A DNA stretch of 64,000 bases from Planctomycetaceae bacterium (GCA_027487485.1 JAIYDN010000091.1:62001-126000); one strand, 5' to 3'; positions 19,363 to 29,921 are shown, numbered from the stretch's first letter. Numbers and translations are program-made. Notes: generated by a model from the letters alone, not told the origin.

Positions 19363-20205
19363 ATGAATAGTCAAGCGAATCAGGAATTCGACCCAAACCT
19401 ACCTCTTCTGGGCCAAACAGCATTGGTAACGGGAGCCGCCCGAGGGATCGGAGCGGGAATCGCAAAGGCGCTTGCCAAAGCGGGTGCGAACGTCGCGGTG
19501 AACGACTTGCGAGAACCGACAGAAACGCTGGAAGCCTGCAAAGCCTATGGGCGAAAGGTGGTTTCGGCGGTCGCGGACGTGTCGAATCAGAAACTGGTGG
19601 AGGAGATGGTCGATCGCGTTGAGAACGACCTGGGACCGATCGACATTCTGGTGTCCAACGCGGCGTACAGTGATCGCGAGTTGTTTTACATTGCGAACAT
19701 GGAAGGGTTTGAAAAGACCATCAATGTTTGCATGTGGGGGCCTTTTTACTTGTGCCGAGCCGTCGCGAATCGCATGATCGCGCGTGCCAAGCCAGTGGAA
19801 GAATACCCGCGTACGCAAGGGAACATGGTCTTTGTCAGTTCGCCACATGCGTTTCGCGCGATCCCAGGGGCGATGGCCTACAACATGGCCAAAGCAGGTC
19901 TGGATCAAATGGCGAGAACCGCTGCGGTGGAGTTGGCGGAGTATCGAGTTCGGGTCAACATGCTACATCCGGGGTGGACCGATACCCCGGGCGAAAGAAA
20001 GTTCTTCTTTGATGAGGAATTAGCCAAGCATGGATCGCAATTGCCTTGGGGGCGACTTGCAACAGCCGACGACATTGCTCAAGGGGTAGTGTTCCTGGTG
20101 CATCCGAATAGCGACTACATTACTGGCTCCACGTTGACGATTGACGGCGGCATCATGTTGCCCCATCAAGATATGTTCCGCATTCGAAACCGGCCCAAAA
20201 GCTAG
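19363..20205 (+). CDS. Short-chain dehydrogenase/reductase (classical SDR)
   Basis: 280 residues. The cofactor loop TGAARGIG is at 23-30, 'NAAYSD' follows beta 4, and the catalytic residues Ser160, Tyr173 and Lys177 (Y-N-M-A-K) are all present. The C-terminal 'SDYITGSTLTIDGG' is typical of FabG-like members. Asp48 at the end of beta 2 ('VAVND') suggests NAD(H) preference. The substrate cannot be read from sequence; homologues are often sugar or 3-oxoacyl dehydrogenases. It starts 8 bp after the secretin-domain gene, so it is probably cotranscribed, with no evident functional link. Confidence 0.85.
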   Translation: MNSQANQEFDPNLPLLGQTALVTGAARGIGAGIAKALAKAGANVAVNDLREPTETLEACKAYGRKVVSAVADVSNQKLVEEMVDRVENDLGPIDILVSNAAYSDRELFYIANMEGFEKTINVCMWGPFYLCRAVANRMIARAKPVEEYPRTQGNMVFVSSPHAFRAIPGAMAYNMAKAGLDQMARTAAVELAEYRVRVNMLHPGWTDTPGERKFFFDEELAKHGSQLPWGRLATADDIAQGVVFLVHPNSDYITGSTLTIDGGIMLPHQDMFRIRNRPKS

Positions 20206-21183
20206 TTGCTTAAAACAATGTAGAACAGTTGTCCTCAACTGTTCCAGAAGCTTGCAACGACGTTCTATCTCAAGTCATACGCACCGGCACTGCATACACA
20301 GGCCCCTCGTTCGATGCCAGAACCGATTATTGAACCACGGAATACACCGAACACACGGAAATGAAGACATCCGGAAGTTAGGCTTTCCTTTTGTGTATTC
20401 TGTGGTTGTAACCAACTCGTCCTGAAGCTTGCAATGGCCGTCCATTTTGCGATCAAGGCTGAACCCACTAAACGCAAGATTGATTGTTCGAAAACACAAT
20501 GGAACCGTTGAGTTCATGTTGGAATTTTTGGGATGGGAATCTGGTTGGCAGTCCCAAGCAGTTGAGGACAACTGCTCTACATTGTCGAACAGTTGTACTC
20601 AACTGTTCCAGAAGCTCGCAGCGGTCCCCTAAGCTAAAGTCACCATTGGCGGCACTACGCGCCGGATTAAGAGTCCGCAAGCCACTTCGCTATTCGATAT
20701 TCCTTGTTCGGTGTTCGACATTCAAAACAAGTCAAAGCCCATTAGCCGTCGGGCGCTAGCCCCGGTTGCCACTCCACGCGAAGCGTACCCGACAAACGAA
20801 TCGGTTCCGTCAGCGTTGTACCAAGATTCCAGTTCCCGACGCACGCGAAGCGTGTACGAAAACCGGGGCTAGCGCCTCTTGATGTTGCGCATTTTTGTAA
20901 GGGCTGGAGGCCCGACACATCCAATGCCGGTGGCGCGAGCCACCGGAACGTGCCAATAAAGATTATTGCAGGCCTGAAAGGCCGACACACAGACGCCAAT
21001 GTGTCGGCCCTTCAGGCCTTTGTTCGTTAAGATCTGTGATCCGGTCGCTCGCGCCACCGGCAATGGATATGTCGGCCCTCCGGGCCTAATATGCCCAACC
21101 GGGGCTAGCGCCCGACGGCTAAACTAATGACGCTGTCATCACGCCAATGGGACCGCAACAGACCCGACATGAACAAGGACTTC
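20206..21183. repeat. Intergenic repeat island (about 1 kb)
   Basis: I see no credible gene in this 978-bp stretch. It contains, in order: an AACAGTTG-loop-CAACTGTT palindrome (20224-20243); a segment at about 20333-20412 with 'ACCACGGAATACACCGAACACACGG' bounded later by 'TGTGTATTCTGTGGT' (inverted ends); two more palindromes of the first family (20558-20577 and 20588-20607); and the compound inverted-repeat element at 20743-21121. All resemble dispersed, non-autonomous repeats of planctomycete genomes. It separates the convergent SDR gene and the pilin operon, so it may also hold terminators. Confidence 0.75.
20743..21121. repeat. Compound GCTAGC element bounded by a perfect 25-bp inverted repeat
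   Basis: The ends 20743-20767 and 21097-21121 are perfect reverse complements (core GGGCGCTAGCCCCGGTT). A further copy of the right-end core lies inside at 20861-20876. Nested inside are a CCGGTGGC-GCGA-GCCACCGG hairpin (20927-20946) and a 19-bp inverted pair (20971-20989 and 21000-21018, one or two mismatches). No transposase is encoded. It may be a MITE-like element or several REP-like units inserted into each other. Confidence 0.8.
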
Positions 21184-23241
21184 TTAGTTGTTCAAGTCTT
21201 GTAAGACCGAGATCTGTTGCAGATTGCCAGCCGTGAAATCTTGGACCCGGATGGTTGCTTGGATAGAGGGTAACCGCCCTGAAACAGGTGGCTTGGTATC
21301 GGTACTTGGAAAAACAGGGTCAGCTGCACCATAAGCTGTCGCAATGCCCAACCGACGCAGCCCTTCTTGCCAAACAAGCCCAATTAAGGCACCGCCACCA
21401 TTAGTTGGTCTCAATAGCTGCTCTCCGTCAAAATCGTAGGCCGTCGTATAAGTGTCAAACGACGGTTGATAAACCTGATGAACGGTCGGATCAGAATAGT
21501 GAGCTCCCGCGAGCTTCAAAGAGTCAGCAGGCAACAAATTGACTCCGGCTTTATCGAGAACACTCAGGTTCGAAGGAAAGAAATTAGCAACGTTTGCAAG
21601 TTGAGCCGCGGTCAATGTGTTCAGCCGGATAGGTGTCGTGGATGTTTGATGGCTGGAGTTGAAAACCTTGCCACCCCACCCCAGGTCCACGAATGCGCCT
21701 GAACCGGAAATGGCACGTGAGGGTGCTCCGGTTAGTGCGATCTGAGCCAACTGCAACGCGTAGCCTGGGTCAGAGGGTGTCAAAGACAGGTCGTCGGAAC
21801 CTGGCCAGTTGTACTCTGCGTTGTTATTGGCTGTGCCATCGAGATTGTCATCCAGAGGTACTCCTCCTGTTGGCGTGAATGCAACTCCCCACTCTCCATC
21901 AGCACCGCGATGAGCAAGTTGTTTTACCGAAGGGTCAAAACCTTTGACATCAAAGGCTACGACATCTGCTGAAACAATTTCTTCCAAAAGCGGCACTGCG
22001 GTAATCACACCGGCAGCATCCGTAACAGGTTTCGTGCGCATGAAACACGATGGCAAAAAGCCGCGATCGCGAAACGTTGTAAGGGTCGGTGTTACAAACG
22101 AAGCGAACAACGGATTTGTCATCGCCACATAAGAAAGCGCGTTGGGATTCGCAGATTCTGTGCTGAGAGCCAACGTGGGCAAAGTCGTTCCGCCCGTGAC
22201 AGGGAAACCGTAATGCGCGAAACGATTCTCAGGCAAGTGCAGCGTTTCAATCGAGTTGGTTTGTACGGACACAAAACTACCACCACTGGATAGTGGAACC
22301 AACTGTGGTCGAACGCTCAAATCGCATCGCTGGTAGGGATTTTGCATCATGTACCGAAAGGTGTTAGGTGTCGCAAAAGTCGGCACCAAGGGTTGCATCC
22401 AGACATAACGATTGGTCGTATTGCCTGTGCCGAAAAAGCTTGAAATCAAGATCTCTGGCAGCGAAATATCTAAATCAGGCCGAATCAACAAGACACGCCG
22501 ACACAACGCGATGCGATCGGGCATTCCATCAGAGTCTGGTACGCCATCGCCAGTTCTGTCCACGCCCGGAATCACATCAAATACCATGTTGTCTGGATTG
22601 GCTGGATCAATCGTGTTCAGTTCATTCAGCGGCATCATGAACCAAACAATCTCTGCATACTCGGACGAAATCGTTACATCGGTATTCCAAGCCGTTTGCC
22701 ATTGTGCAGCGGTCCAAGAGGGGAGTGAGTTTCCAGGCTTTTTTGCTTGGCTTATGACCAGCAAAGCATGAGGCACTTTGCCTCGAAAGACCTGGCCTTG
22801 CCCTGCTTTTGCGGTGAACATCAAAATGTCATCAATGTCCCCCCAGCGACTTGCTGAAAGACGATTCTCCACTTCGGTGGCGGTCGGCAGCTGATTGAAG
22901 AGTGTCGCGGTGGAGTCGGAAATGGGACCATCGTAGTACTTGATGTAACCAGCAGGAAGCAGGGCCGATTGTGGAGTCGACCCATCGGTGGTGATCCCCC
23001 TAAGATCGCTCCGGAGCAGTTCATTCATACCGCGAAGCTTGTCGCTCAAGTTCAAATGCGAGCGCCCTTCGCTCACGGTGTTGCTCAGAGCCTGAAATCC
23101 CTTAGCCAGCGCCAACATCATCAGCAGGGTAATGGTGGTTGCGATGAGCACCTCAATCAGGGTCAAACCAAGCCGATCTTGCGAACAACCGAGGTTGTCC
23201 TTGAGATGGAAATCGCGTTTTTTCACAGAGTCATTTGCCAT
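21184..23241 (-). CDS. GspJ/PilW-like pseudopilin, enlarged
   Basis: 685 residues from the ATG at 23241; a TTG 24 bp upstream in frame could add eight residues. The prepilin motif 'RLGLTLIEVLIATTITLLMM' has Gly before the cleavage point and Glu at +5, and the N-terminal helix continues to 'AKGFQALSNTVSEG'. The pattern is closest to GspJ/PilW. GspJ is normally about 200 residues, so the globular part is about three times larger. A calcium-loop-like 'DRTGDGVPDSDGMPD' is near residue 230. It is the last gene of the minus-strand pilus operon, 103 bp after the 2158-residue gene, with a GC-rich hairpin repeat between them. Confidence 0.75.
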   Translation of the reverse strand: MANDSVKKRDFHLKDNLGCSQDRLGLTLIEVLIATTITLLMMLALAKGFQALSNTVSEGRSHLNLSDKLRGMNELLRSDLRGITTDGSTPQSALLPAGYIKYYDGPISDSTATLFNQLPTATEVENRLSASRWGDIDDILMFTAKAGQGQVFRGKVPHALLVISQAKKPGNSLPSWTAAQWQTAWNTDVTISSEYAEIVWFMMPLNELNTIDPANPDNMVFDVIPGVDRTGDGVPDSDGMPDRIALCRRVLLIRPDLDISLPEILISSFFGTGNTTNRYVWMQPLVPTFATPNTFRYMMQNPYQRCDLSVRPQLVPLSSGGSFVSVQTNSIETLHLPENRFAHYGFPVTGGTTLPTLALSTESANPNALSYVAMTNPLFASFVTPTLTTFRDRGFLPSCFMRTKPVTDAAGVITAVPLLEEIVSADVVAFDVKGFDPSVKQLAHRGADGEWGVAFTPTGGVPLDDNLDGTANNNAEYNWPGSDDLSLTPSDPGYALQLAQIALTGAPSRAISGSGAFVDLGWGGKVFNSSHQTSTTPIRLNTLTAAQLANVANFFPSNLSVLDKAGVNLLPADSLKLAGAHYSDPTVHQVYQPSFDTYTTAYDFDGEQLLRPTNGGGALIGLVWQEGLRRLGIATAYGAADPVFPSTDTKPPVSGRLPSIQATIRVQDFTAGNLQQISVLQDLNN

Positions 23242-23286
23242 GATGTTGGTTGTATAGCGTTCCAAAGAAGGCCGATAATTTGTTTT

Positions 23287-23338
23287 GCCCCCTTCTCCCT
23301 CGGTACTCCGGGGGAGAAGGGCTGGGGATGAGGGGGGA
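23287..23338. repeat. C-rich/G-rich hairpin repeat (CCCTTCTCCC type)
   Basis: CCCCCTTCTCCCTCGG faces CCGGGGGAGAAGGG a few bases later, then a G-rich tail. The same kind of element is at 32751-32800. It lies in the gap between the last two pilin-like genes and could form a strong RNA hairpin that attenuates the last gene. Confidence 0.7.
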
Positions 23339-23344
23339 ATTGTC

Positions 23345-26300
23345 TTACGGCAACTTGCGTTGCAATAAAATAGTTCGGTCCGTATTCAGGTCCTCACCCG
23401 GTTTGAACCCTACAGGGATCGTTCTGTCGACGATAAAGAATTGGCGTTCGCGTTTCGGTAGGCCGTCATCGCCGACATACTCGTTTCCATATCCAGCAAT
23501 CGGATCGTATTCGAACAGGCTAACGGTTACCCAAACAGCAAACACATTGGACTGATTCGTAACCAAGTTGGGCAAACGCATCGCACGTTGCATTCGAGCG
23601 AAGTTTTGTTTTTCATTGATCAAGTCTGGATCACTATCCAAACCGGTTCCAGCAACCTCGGTGGACTGAAACAGCATATCTGTATCCGTTGCTTTTGTTT
23701 GTCGCTCTTCCGCTGTTCGTTCATTTGCATATCTTCTGGGCGGTATGGACCCATCCGTAGGTTCGACCGGATCGAGAGATCGTAGCAATGTTGTCTCCAC
23801 TCCATACGTGCTTCGTATCCTCGCATTTGCTAACGGGTTTGCCAACACAGGAGCAATGTTGGACGACATCGCGGGACGAAACGCCCCCACGTAGCGAGTT
23901 GGGAAATTAGGGTGCATCGCGGGGTGTGATACGGCACCCAGGAAGGAGTTGGCCGGAACGGCTCCGTTAGCATACCCTTGTCGCGACTCGGCAAATTGCG
24001 ATTGAAATACGGTGTTGAACAAATCGTTGCGCTCATTGGCGAGATAGTTGTATTCCAGTGCTCTCAGTGCACGGCTATTGCCGGTACTATCAAACGAAAT
24101 CGTATTCAAGTTGACTTTTCCAGCCGCAACATAGGTGGGCTTGAAATGGAAAGGTGCAAGTAGCGACGGACCACGTACGGTGGAAGGTTCGCTGTTGTCG
24201 ACATCGTTCGGCATGCCACGCGGACGAGTGTACGCAGCAGGAATGAATGAATTCAAGAACCGCTCAGAAAGTGAATCAGTGAGCGTAGCCGTTTGTACCG
24301 CCGCAGCGCTATAGTGTTGGTTTGCATCGATAAAACCAGGCTGTGTTTCTATGAATTCCAAGAGCAGGGGCCAGTCTGCTAATCTCACTTCACCACCCAC
24401 AATCGCCTGTGGTTTAGCCCAATAGCTGTTTAAGCTCGCGGGCAGGCCAGTTTGATTCACGTTCCAAGCGTTCGAGGTTTGGAAACTAGGGATGAATCCG
24501 CTTGTTTCGCGTCCTTGAACGAGCGAATACGCCGAGTGGTAAAAACCAAATTGCCCCGATCCCGTGAGTGGAACCATCATGATTTCGTATGGTGAGGCAA
24601 ACGGACGATTAAACCATGTCGCTCCTGCAATACGAGCTGGAGCACCGCGAAATGCGTTGATTGCAGTCGGATCGTCAATCGGCGGGCCAAACCCATCAAA
24701 CGCGGTCCAATTGGCCGATGCTAACGCTGCATTGGTCAGCGGGGGGGTTGAAGACGGAGTCGTAGGATATCCAACATTGCAGTATCCCAATGAAGTTCCA
24801 CTGCTGCCAACTGCGCTTGCCCAAGTACAGGGACGATCGAAACCAAGCTGATACTTGACGTAAGAGTCTGGATTCACTGGGTCCGTAATACCGGCAATGG
24901 TAATTGTTGAAGGAGGCGCTTGCTCAGCCGTTCTTCTGGGCGCTGCGGTCATCGGCGAGTAGTAGCTAACACCTCTGTTCGTGATTGCATGTGGATTCGC
25001 CGCAGTTGCTAAAGGTGATAACTCACCGTTTTTGTAACGTGCTTGCATCTGAATGTTTGTGCCACCGCCCGTTGTGTCACGAGGCGCCTCCCCATTGAAC
25101 ACGGTCAAATCGATCGACATCCAGTCGACGGTGATGTAGGGATTCGAAACTGGGTCATAAGGGAACTCGGGGTCCGCAAGCCGTTGCAGATAGGCTGCTC
25201 GTACGTTGGGGAGCGTTCGTGTCTGACGTAGAATTGTGTCGTTTGAAGGTAGAGCCCCGCTTTCCGTGAGTAAGGGATTGTCCAAATCATAAGGAGCATC
25301 GGGGAAAGTTCCGACTACAGGATCGACCCCCAAATCTGCCCAGCTATCTTCTGGAAGAGTCATGGTTCCGAATCCTGATGAGTTATCAGGTCGGCTAGTT
25401 CCACCCGCTACGTCGGTGCTATTCAATCGTTCTGTTGGAGCACGTCCAGCGGCCCAATATGCGGCATTCCTGTCCGCACGCGGAAAAGGATAGGAAATGT
25501 TCAATCCAACCGCCCCTGTTGTTTGAAATGCGGATCCGTTAGGGCCAGGGAATGCTGCTGCCCAACCACTTGGGGCTGTTGTTGAGCAGATCAACACTTC
25601 CGGCTGTTTGATTCGGCCCATCCAAGGTTGATTCGCAACAACATTGTTAAGCATATAGGTGTTCACCGAAGGGGTTGCTCCACTGACCAAATCGATTCGT
25701 TGATAGGAAGGAGAAAGCTGCGGCCGATTATCCGGCGTTGTCATGTCCGCCCGAAGCGTTCGCCCCGTGTAGGCATAGCCATTGAACTGATTGTGAGTTA
25801 GTGAACCAAAGCTTGTTTGGGCCCTGGGACCAATGACCAAATAAGAACCACCTGCCAAGGAAGCCCCTGAACTTTGCGCTGAGTACACGCTAGCATGTTC
25901 CGCTCCAACACCGGCAGCTGGTCTCCGCAATTCTGGGTGAATGTCGGGGATGCGTTGACCTGCAGTGGGTCTTGTTCCTGTGAACCAAATGAAGCGTTCA
26001 AAACCAACCGGATCCACTGAATCGGCAGGATGAGACGTATCGCTTACATCGTGTCGCAAATCATTGCCAATGTACTGTTCAATGCTTTGAAGAGCTGTGT
26101 TCGTATGGTCGAGACTCGAGGGGTCCGAAGCTCCCCTGAGTGCGTTGCTTGTCGGTGCAGTACCGCCCGGGACATCTTCCGTCGAACGTTGATGAGTTAT
26201 TGTTTGAAACGTTTCTGGGGAAGAGAGTCTATTTTGTGGGTGATTCGGAGCAGTGGCTGTCGTGTAAGATTCTGAGATTGCAATACGCCAGACGGGCTGT

Positions 26301-29300
26301 CGTCCCCAGTCTGCCGACACGGGCGCGAGTTCGTCCAAATCTAGTTCCATCGTAGATGTGTCGTACAAGCTGTTAGGAACACCAGGAATCAACGCATTAG
26401 TGGCTACGTCTGTTGTTCTTGGGTTGTAAAGTTCCAAAAACAAAGATGCTTGTGGCAAGCGGAATTGATCGTAATCGTTATCGTCATCGGGCATAGGATT
26501 GGCCGGGTCGCCAATTGTATGGCCCATCGCACTTTCCATATCCGTATCGCGAATGCGAGTGTCATGCATCGCAAACGTTTCGGTGAGTAACAGCTCGGGC
26601 ATTTCCATTCCCCAAACGACACCACAATATTGTTTGTTGTTGTGTTGGATTCGGTCCGGAGCCCAGTAAGCGAGCTTTGCAGGAAGTCCACCCGGTGTGC
26701 CACTTCCAAAATTTGCGCTTGAAGACGTGTTTGAGCCAAACGGCAGAATATCGAACTCAAATCTTGTCATGGCTGCATCAGCATCGCGGAAGTCCACGAC
26801 GTTAACAGCCCACTGCGCAATAGCTGTCGCTCGTATGCGAGCTCGACCTAATGCATCCGGCACAACACTCATGCCGGGGAATTCGTAATCGCGTGGAATG
26901 ATCAGCTGCGCCAGGCAATACAGATTTCGAGCCAGAATCTGCCTCGAACCCAGCTGGAATCGATTGGCACTTGTGAATGGATTCGAGTTCACATTGCTTT
27001 CCACCACGGTCGCATTCGTTTTCCGAGCATCGGTTTTCATTTCTCGGATATAGAAACCAAGTTGACCATATTCCGTTTCAGTCCCTAGCGTGACTTCTTG
27101 AGGCTCGTCCACTTGACCATCCATGTCGTCATCAAAACCATTTCCGAAAGGACGGTTCAAATCCATTCGAAGCCCACGTGCAAAATCGGTTGGGAACAAC
27201 TCAGAAAGTGCCGCATAGGAAATTTCAGGGTCATCGGATGTAGCAGGTGGGAACGACCGCACTCTGTAACGTTGCGAATGCAACATCTGAATGTAGCGCA
27301 GGTAACTAGGTACAGATGTATCCGTGGTATTGGTAGTTGAAACCCCTTCGTTCCCTAATGTTACTTGAGTGGCCGAGGTAGCTCCGAGAGGTGCAACTTT
27401 CATTGCAGCTGCGAGGTTGGGATACCGAAGCTCGCCGCTTCGAGTTGTAACTTCGGAATAGATGCTGTCCAGCAATCCGGATCCGGCAAGCGGATTTAGG
27501 ATTTCTCGTAGCCTTTGCGGTAACGACGATGCATCTTCGTCAAATCTTCTTAGCACAGCTTCAAGGTCTGCTAATCCCAATGGATCGTCCGCGATCGGAT
27601 TCCCCATGACTGCCGATTCGTAACGATCATTCAATGTTTCGTTTGCAAAGTCGACTTGCAAATGGTGAGGCGGTGCCACTTCGATATTGTACGGATTGGC
27701 ATCAATGATAGGTGGATTAACGAAAATGGGGTTCCCATTGCGGTCGTACGACATTCCAAACGTACCGCGTCGTGCAATCGGCATTCCCGGCAGCCGACTA
27801 TGCTGAGTCGGCAAATGGAATTCGCGTTCGGAAAGCGTGCTGTAAGATGTATCGACAGCCGCCGGTGAGCGAGGAATACCAGGTACACGATCTTGAACTA
27901 ACCTGAAATCAATTGGACGAGTTCGGTATCTTCGTGCCCCATTGAGTTGATCAAAGAACGAAAAGGAATAGTAGGGTGGGTCCGATACGAAGTGCGGTGC
28001 TCCTGCAGGTAACGCTGGACCAGAACTCATCAGTGACCAATTGTGCGAGAACGTGTTCGTGTTCCCATTCCTAATTCCGAACAAAGCAGTCAACGAAATT
28101 TCGGCAGGACCGTAACCAAATCCTTGTGCAACAGGTTGATTCGCGCGCTTGTAATAGCCTGTGCTATTCACGTTGAATCCGGCGCCACCTTGCGCACGAT
28201 CACCCGAAGCGTTCAGGTTCACTCGGCCATCCAAATCCTCGATCAAAATCGCAGCCAACGGACGCAGTCGACGTCCATCCGGTGAATTGACAGCCGCCAA
28301 TCCTGTTTCTACCCAGACGCTGTCTTTGAACGAATCGCCATTGTTATCAACGTCCCATTGATGCAAATCACCATTGGGTAGTTCGCCTGTAATTTGATGC
28401 CGGACGAAATCTTGCAGAGTGTCGATTTCCGCAGCCGTAGGTGGTGAAGACCAAGTAAAGTTGCTATCAAGCCGCAAGACTCGCGTATCGTTTTTTGCAA
28501 ATCCTTCGTTCTTACCTGGATAGCTCAACACACGTGCAGTGGACGCATCGATCAAACGAATTAACTCAAACACTTCACCCTGTGATAGCAAGGTTGGATC
28601 GCCGAATAAGTGACTGATGTAGTTAATCACTTCCGGTCTATGATAGGAAGGTGTAATTGTGAGAAGCCCACCTGCGTACGATTGATTGGCAAGAAAAGCA
28701 TCACGGTAGTCGGCAACATCAATGCCTTCGTTGCTCCAACCCTTTAGAGACAATTGATCATACTGCAGGTTGGAGGTCCATTCGCGGCGCATGTTTCCAA
28801 GCCCTTCGACTCCCGCGGTTCCGGACACATTCAATGCCATTAGACTAGGGTCCTGCAGATAATCATAATGGGTCAACAAAGCCAGCGGCACCTGCCGTGA
28901 GGTCGCTAACAATCTTCGCCCATCAAGATTTCCGAAGCCCGAATTGACTGTGGTCCCATCTGACTTTACTGCTATATCCTCTAAACCAATACCAGGGCTA
29001 TTAAAAGCAGCATCGTTGATCAGTAACTTGTAACCCTTCATGGTACCTGTGACTGGAGCAACACCTGCAGCCGTAGTCTTGAAATAGAACAGCGACCCAA
29101 TCCCTTCCTCCGATATCCATCGATCGATAGAAACGGTCTTCGACCTAATCACTCCGTCGGCGTCCGTGTATTCGCCTGTGAACTCCGCTCCCTTGATTTC
29201 GTTCAGATCGATCAAAACCGAATAACGAATGTCGTTTGCGTCCGCTTGAACCGCTGTTGGGGAAGCCCAAGGTGACACAGGCATATTTGGGTCCGTTCCG

Positions 29301-29821
29301 GAACCGTTATTCGCATACCCCACATACTTCAAAATACGAAAGGATTGCCCGGCCAACGGTCCTTCTAAGACGGTCAAAATCCGAGAGTTGTATTCGTTCT
29401 CATAAGGGGACAAGCCAACAACACCACCGATCATTTCATTAATGGAGAGCTTGACCAAACTCAGTCCGCTTGGGCGTTGGTCGAAGAACCGCACGGAGTT
29501 ATTGTTCAAATAGGGGCCAAAGCTAGTACGGATGGGATTGGGCCCAAACACGTCTCCAATGATGCTGTTTCCGTAGAACGCAGATTTCTGGTTGTTGGTT
29601 CCGCGAAGAGCGTCTTTCAGAATCACTTTTGCAAAGCCGTCCACCGAAAGACTCGACCGGCGAGCCTTCACCGCTAAGGCTCGACTACCATCCTTTGACG
29701 CTCCTGCCGAAACCACGTAGGTAACCGCAAGCAATGTAAACATCGCCAGCATCCCTAACACGATCAGCAGGATCAACCCGCGTTTGGCAGTTCGTTTTTT
29801 GCTTAATCTTCGGTTTGTCAT
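23345..29821 (-). CDS. Giant GspK-like pseudopilin (2158 residues)
   Basis: The N-terminus 'KRGLILLIVLGMLAMFTLLA' after a basic stretch is a class III-type signal without Glu at +5, as is characteristic of GspK. The TM helix is at about 14-37. The next section ('SRALAVKARRSSLSVDGFAKVILKDAL', read in parts from 45 to 72) resembles the start of GspK's helix. The remaining 2,080 residues are hydrophilic, rich in Pro, Asn, Thr and Tyr, with a calcium-loop-like 'NGFDDDMDGQVDEP' near 895. I see no catalytic domain. GspK is usually about 320 residues and caps the pseudopilus tip; this is nearly seven times that. It follows the GspI-like gene by 100 bp. The frame is uninterrupted, which argues for a functional protein. 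Confidence 0.75.
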   Translation of the reverse strand: MTNRRLSKKRTAKRGLILLIVLGMLAMFTLLAVTYVVSAGASKDGSRALAVKARRSSLSVDGFAKVILKDALRGTNNQKSAFYGNSIIGDVFGPNPIRTSFGPYLNNNSVRFFDQRPSGLSLVKLSINEMIGGVVGLSPYENEYNSRILTVLEGPLAGQSFRILKYVGYANNGSGTDPNMPVSPWASPTAVQADANDIRYSVLIDLNEIKGAEFTGEYTDADGVIRSKTVSIDRWISEEGIGSLFYFKTTAAGVAPVTGTMKGYKLLINDAAFNSPGIGLEDIAVKSDGTTVNSGFGNLDGRRLLATSRQVPLALLTHYDYLQDPSLMALNVSGTAGVEGLGNMRREWTSNLQYDQLSLKGWSNEGIDVADYRDAFLANQSYAGGLLTITPSYHRPEVINYISHLFGDPTLLSQGEVFELIRLIDASTARVLSYPGKNEGFAKNDTRVLRLDSNFTWSSPPTAAEIDTLQDFVRHQITGELPNGDLHQWDVDNNGDSFKDSVWVETGLAAVNSPDGRRLRPLAAILIEDLDGRVNLNASGDRAQGGAGFNVNSTGYYKRANQPVAQGFGYGPAEISLTALFGIRNGNTNTFSHNWSLMSSGPALPAGAPHFVSDPPYYSFSFFDQLNGARRYRTRPIDFRLVQDRVPGIPRSPAAVDTSYSTLSEREFHLPTQHSRLPGMPIARRGTFGMSYDRNGNPIFVNPPIIDANPYNIEVAPPHHLQVDFANETLNDRYESAVMGNPIADDPLGLADLEAVLRRFDEDASSLPQRLREILNPLAGSGLLDSIYSEVTTRSGELRYPNLAAAMKVAPLGATSATQVTLGNEGVSTTNTTDTSVPSYLRYIQMLHSQRYRVRSFPPATSDDPEISYAALSELFPTDFARGLRMDLNRPFGNGFDDDMDGQVDEPQEVTLGTETEYGQLGFYIREMKTDARKTNATVVESNVNSNPFTSANRFQLGSRQILARNLYCLAQLIIPRDYEFPGMSVVPDALGRARIRATAIAQWAVNVVDFRDADAAMTRFEFDILPFGSNTSSSANFGSGTPGGLPAKLAYWAPDRIQHNNKQYCGVVWGMEMPELLLTETFAMHDTRIRDTDMESAMGHTIGDPANPMPDDDNDYDQFRLPQASLFLELYNPRTTDVATNALIPGVPNSLYDTSTMELDLDELAPVSADWGRQPVWRIAISESYTTATAPNHPQNRLSSPETFQTITHQRSTEDVPGGTAPTSNALRGASDPSSLDHTNTALQSIEQYIGNDLRHDVSDTSHPADSVDPVGFERFIWFTGTRPTAGQRIPDIHPELRRPAAGVGAEHASVYSAQSSGASLAGGSYLVIGPRAQTSFGSLTHNQFNGYAYTGRTLRADMTTPDNRPQLSPSYQRIDLVSGATPSVNTYMLNNVVANQPWMGRIKQPEVLICSTTAPSGWAAAFPGPNGSAFQTTGAVGLNISYPFPRADRNAAYWAAGRAPTERLNSTDVAGGTSRPDNSSGFGTMTLPEDSWADLGVDPVVGTFPDAPYDLDNPLLTESGALPSNDTILRQTRTLPNVRAAYLQRLADPEFPYDPVSNPYITVDWMSIDLTVFNGEAPRDTTGGGTNIQMQARYKNGELSPLATAANPHAITNRGVSYYSPMTAAPRRTAEQAPPSTITIAGITDPVNPDSYVKYQLGFDRPCTWASAVGSSGTSLGYCNVGYPTTPSSTPPLTNAALASANWTAFDGFGPPIDDPTAINAFRGAPARIAGATWFNRPFASPYEIMMVPLTGSGQFGFYHSAYSLVQGRETSGFIPSFQTSNAWNVNQTGLPASLNSYWAKPQAIVGGEVRLADWPLLLEFIETQPGFIDANQHYSAAAVQTATLTDSLSERFLNSFIPAAYTRPRGMPNDVDNSEPSTVRGPSLLAPFHFKPTYVAAGKVNLNTISFDSTGNSRALRALEYNYLANERNDLFNTVFQSQFAESRQGYANGAVPANSFLGAVSHPAMHPNFPTRYVGAFRPAMSSNIAPVLANPLANARIRSTYGVETTLLRSLDPVEPTDGSIPPRRYANERTAEERQTKATDTDMLFQSTEVAGTGLDSDPDLINEKQNFARMQRAMRLPNLVTNQSNVFAVWVTVSLFEYDPIAGYGNEYVGDDGLPKRERQFFIVDRTIPVGFKPGEDLNTDRTILLQRKLP

Positions 29822-29921
29822 AATGATTTTCTCTCTCGCGAAAAGTTTGGTGTGTGGAGAGTGGAAAGTTCAGGTTCAAAAGTCGAAAAGGGTTGAGCCG
29901 CTGTGGTTTCAGCGATCCAAA

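Noticed and set aside
20743-21121. CRISPR array
   Set aside because: Repeats are inverted and unequal, without regular spacers, and no cas gene is present.
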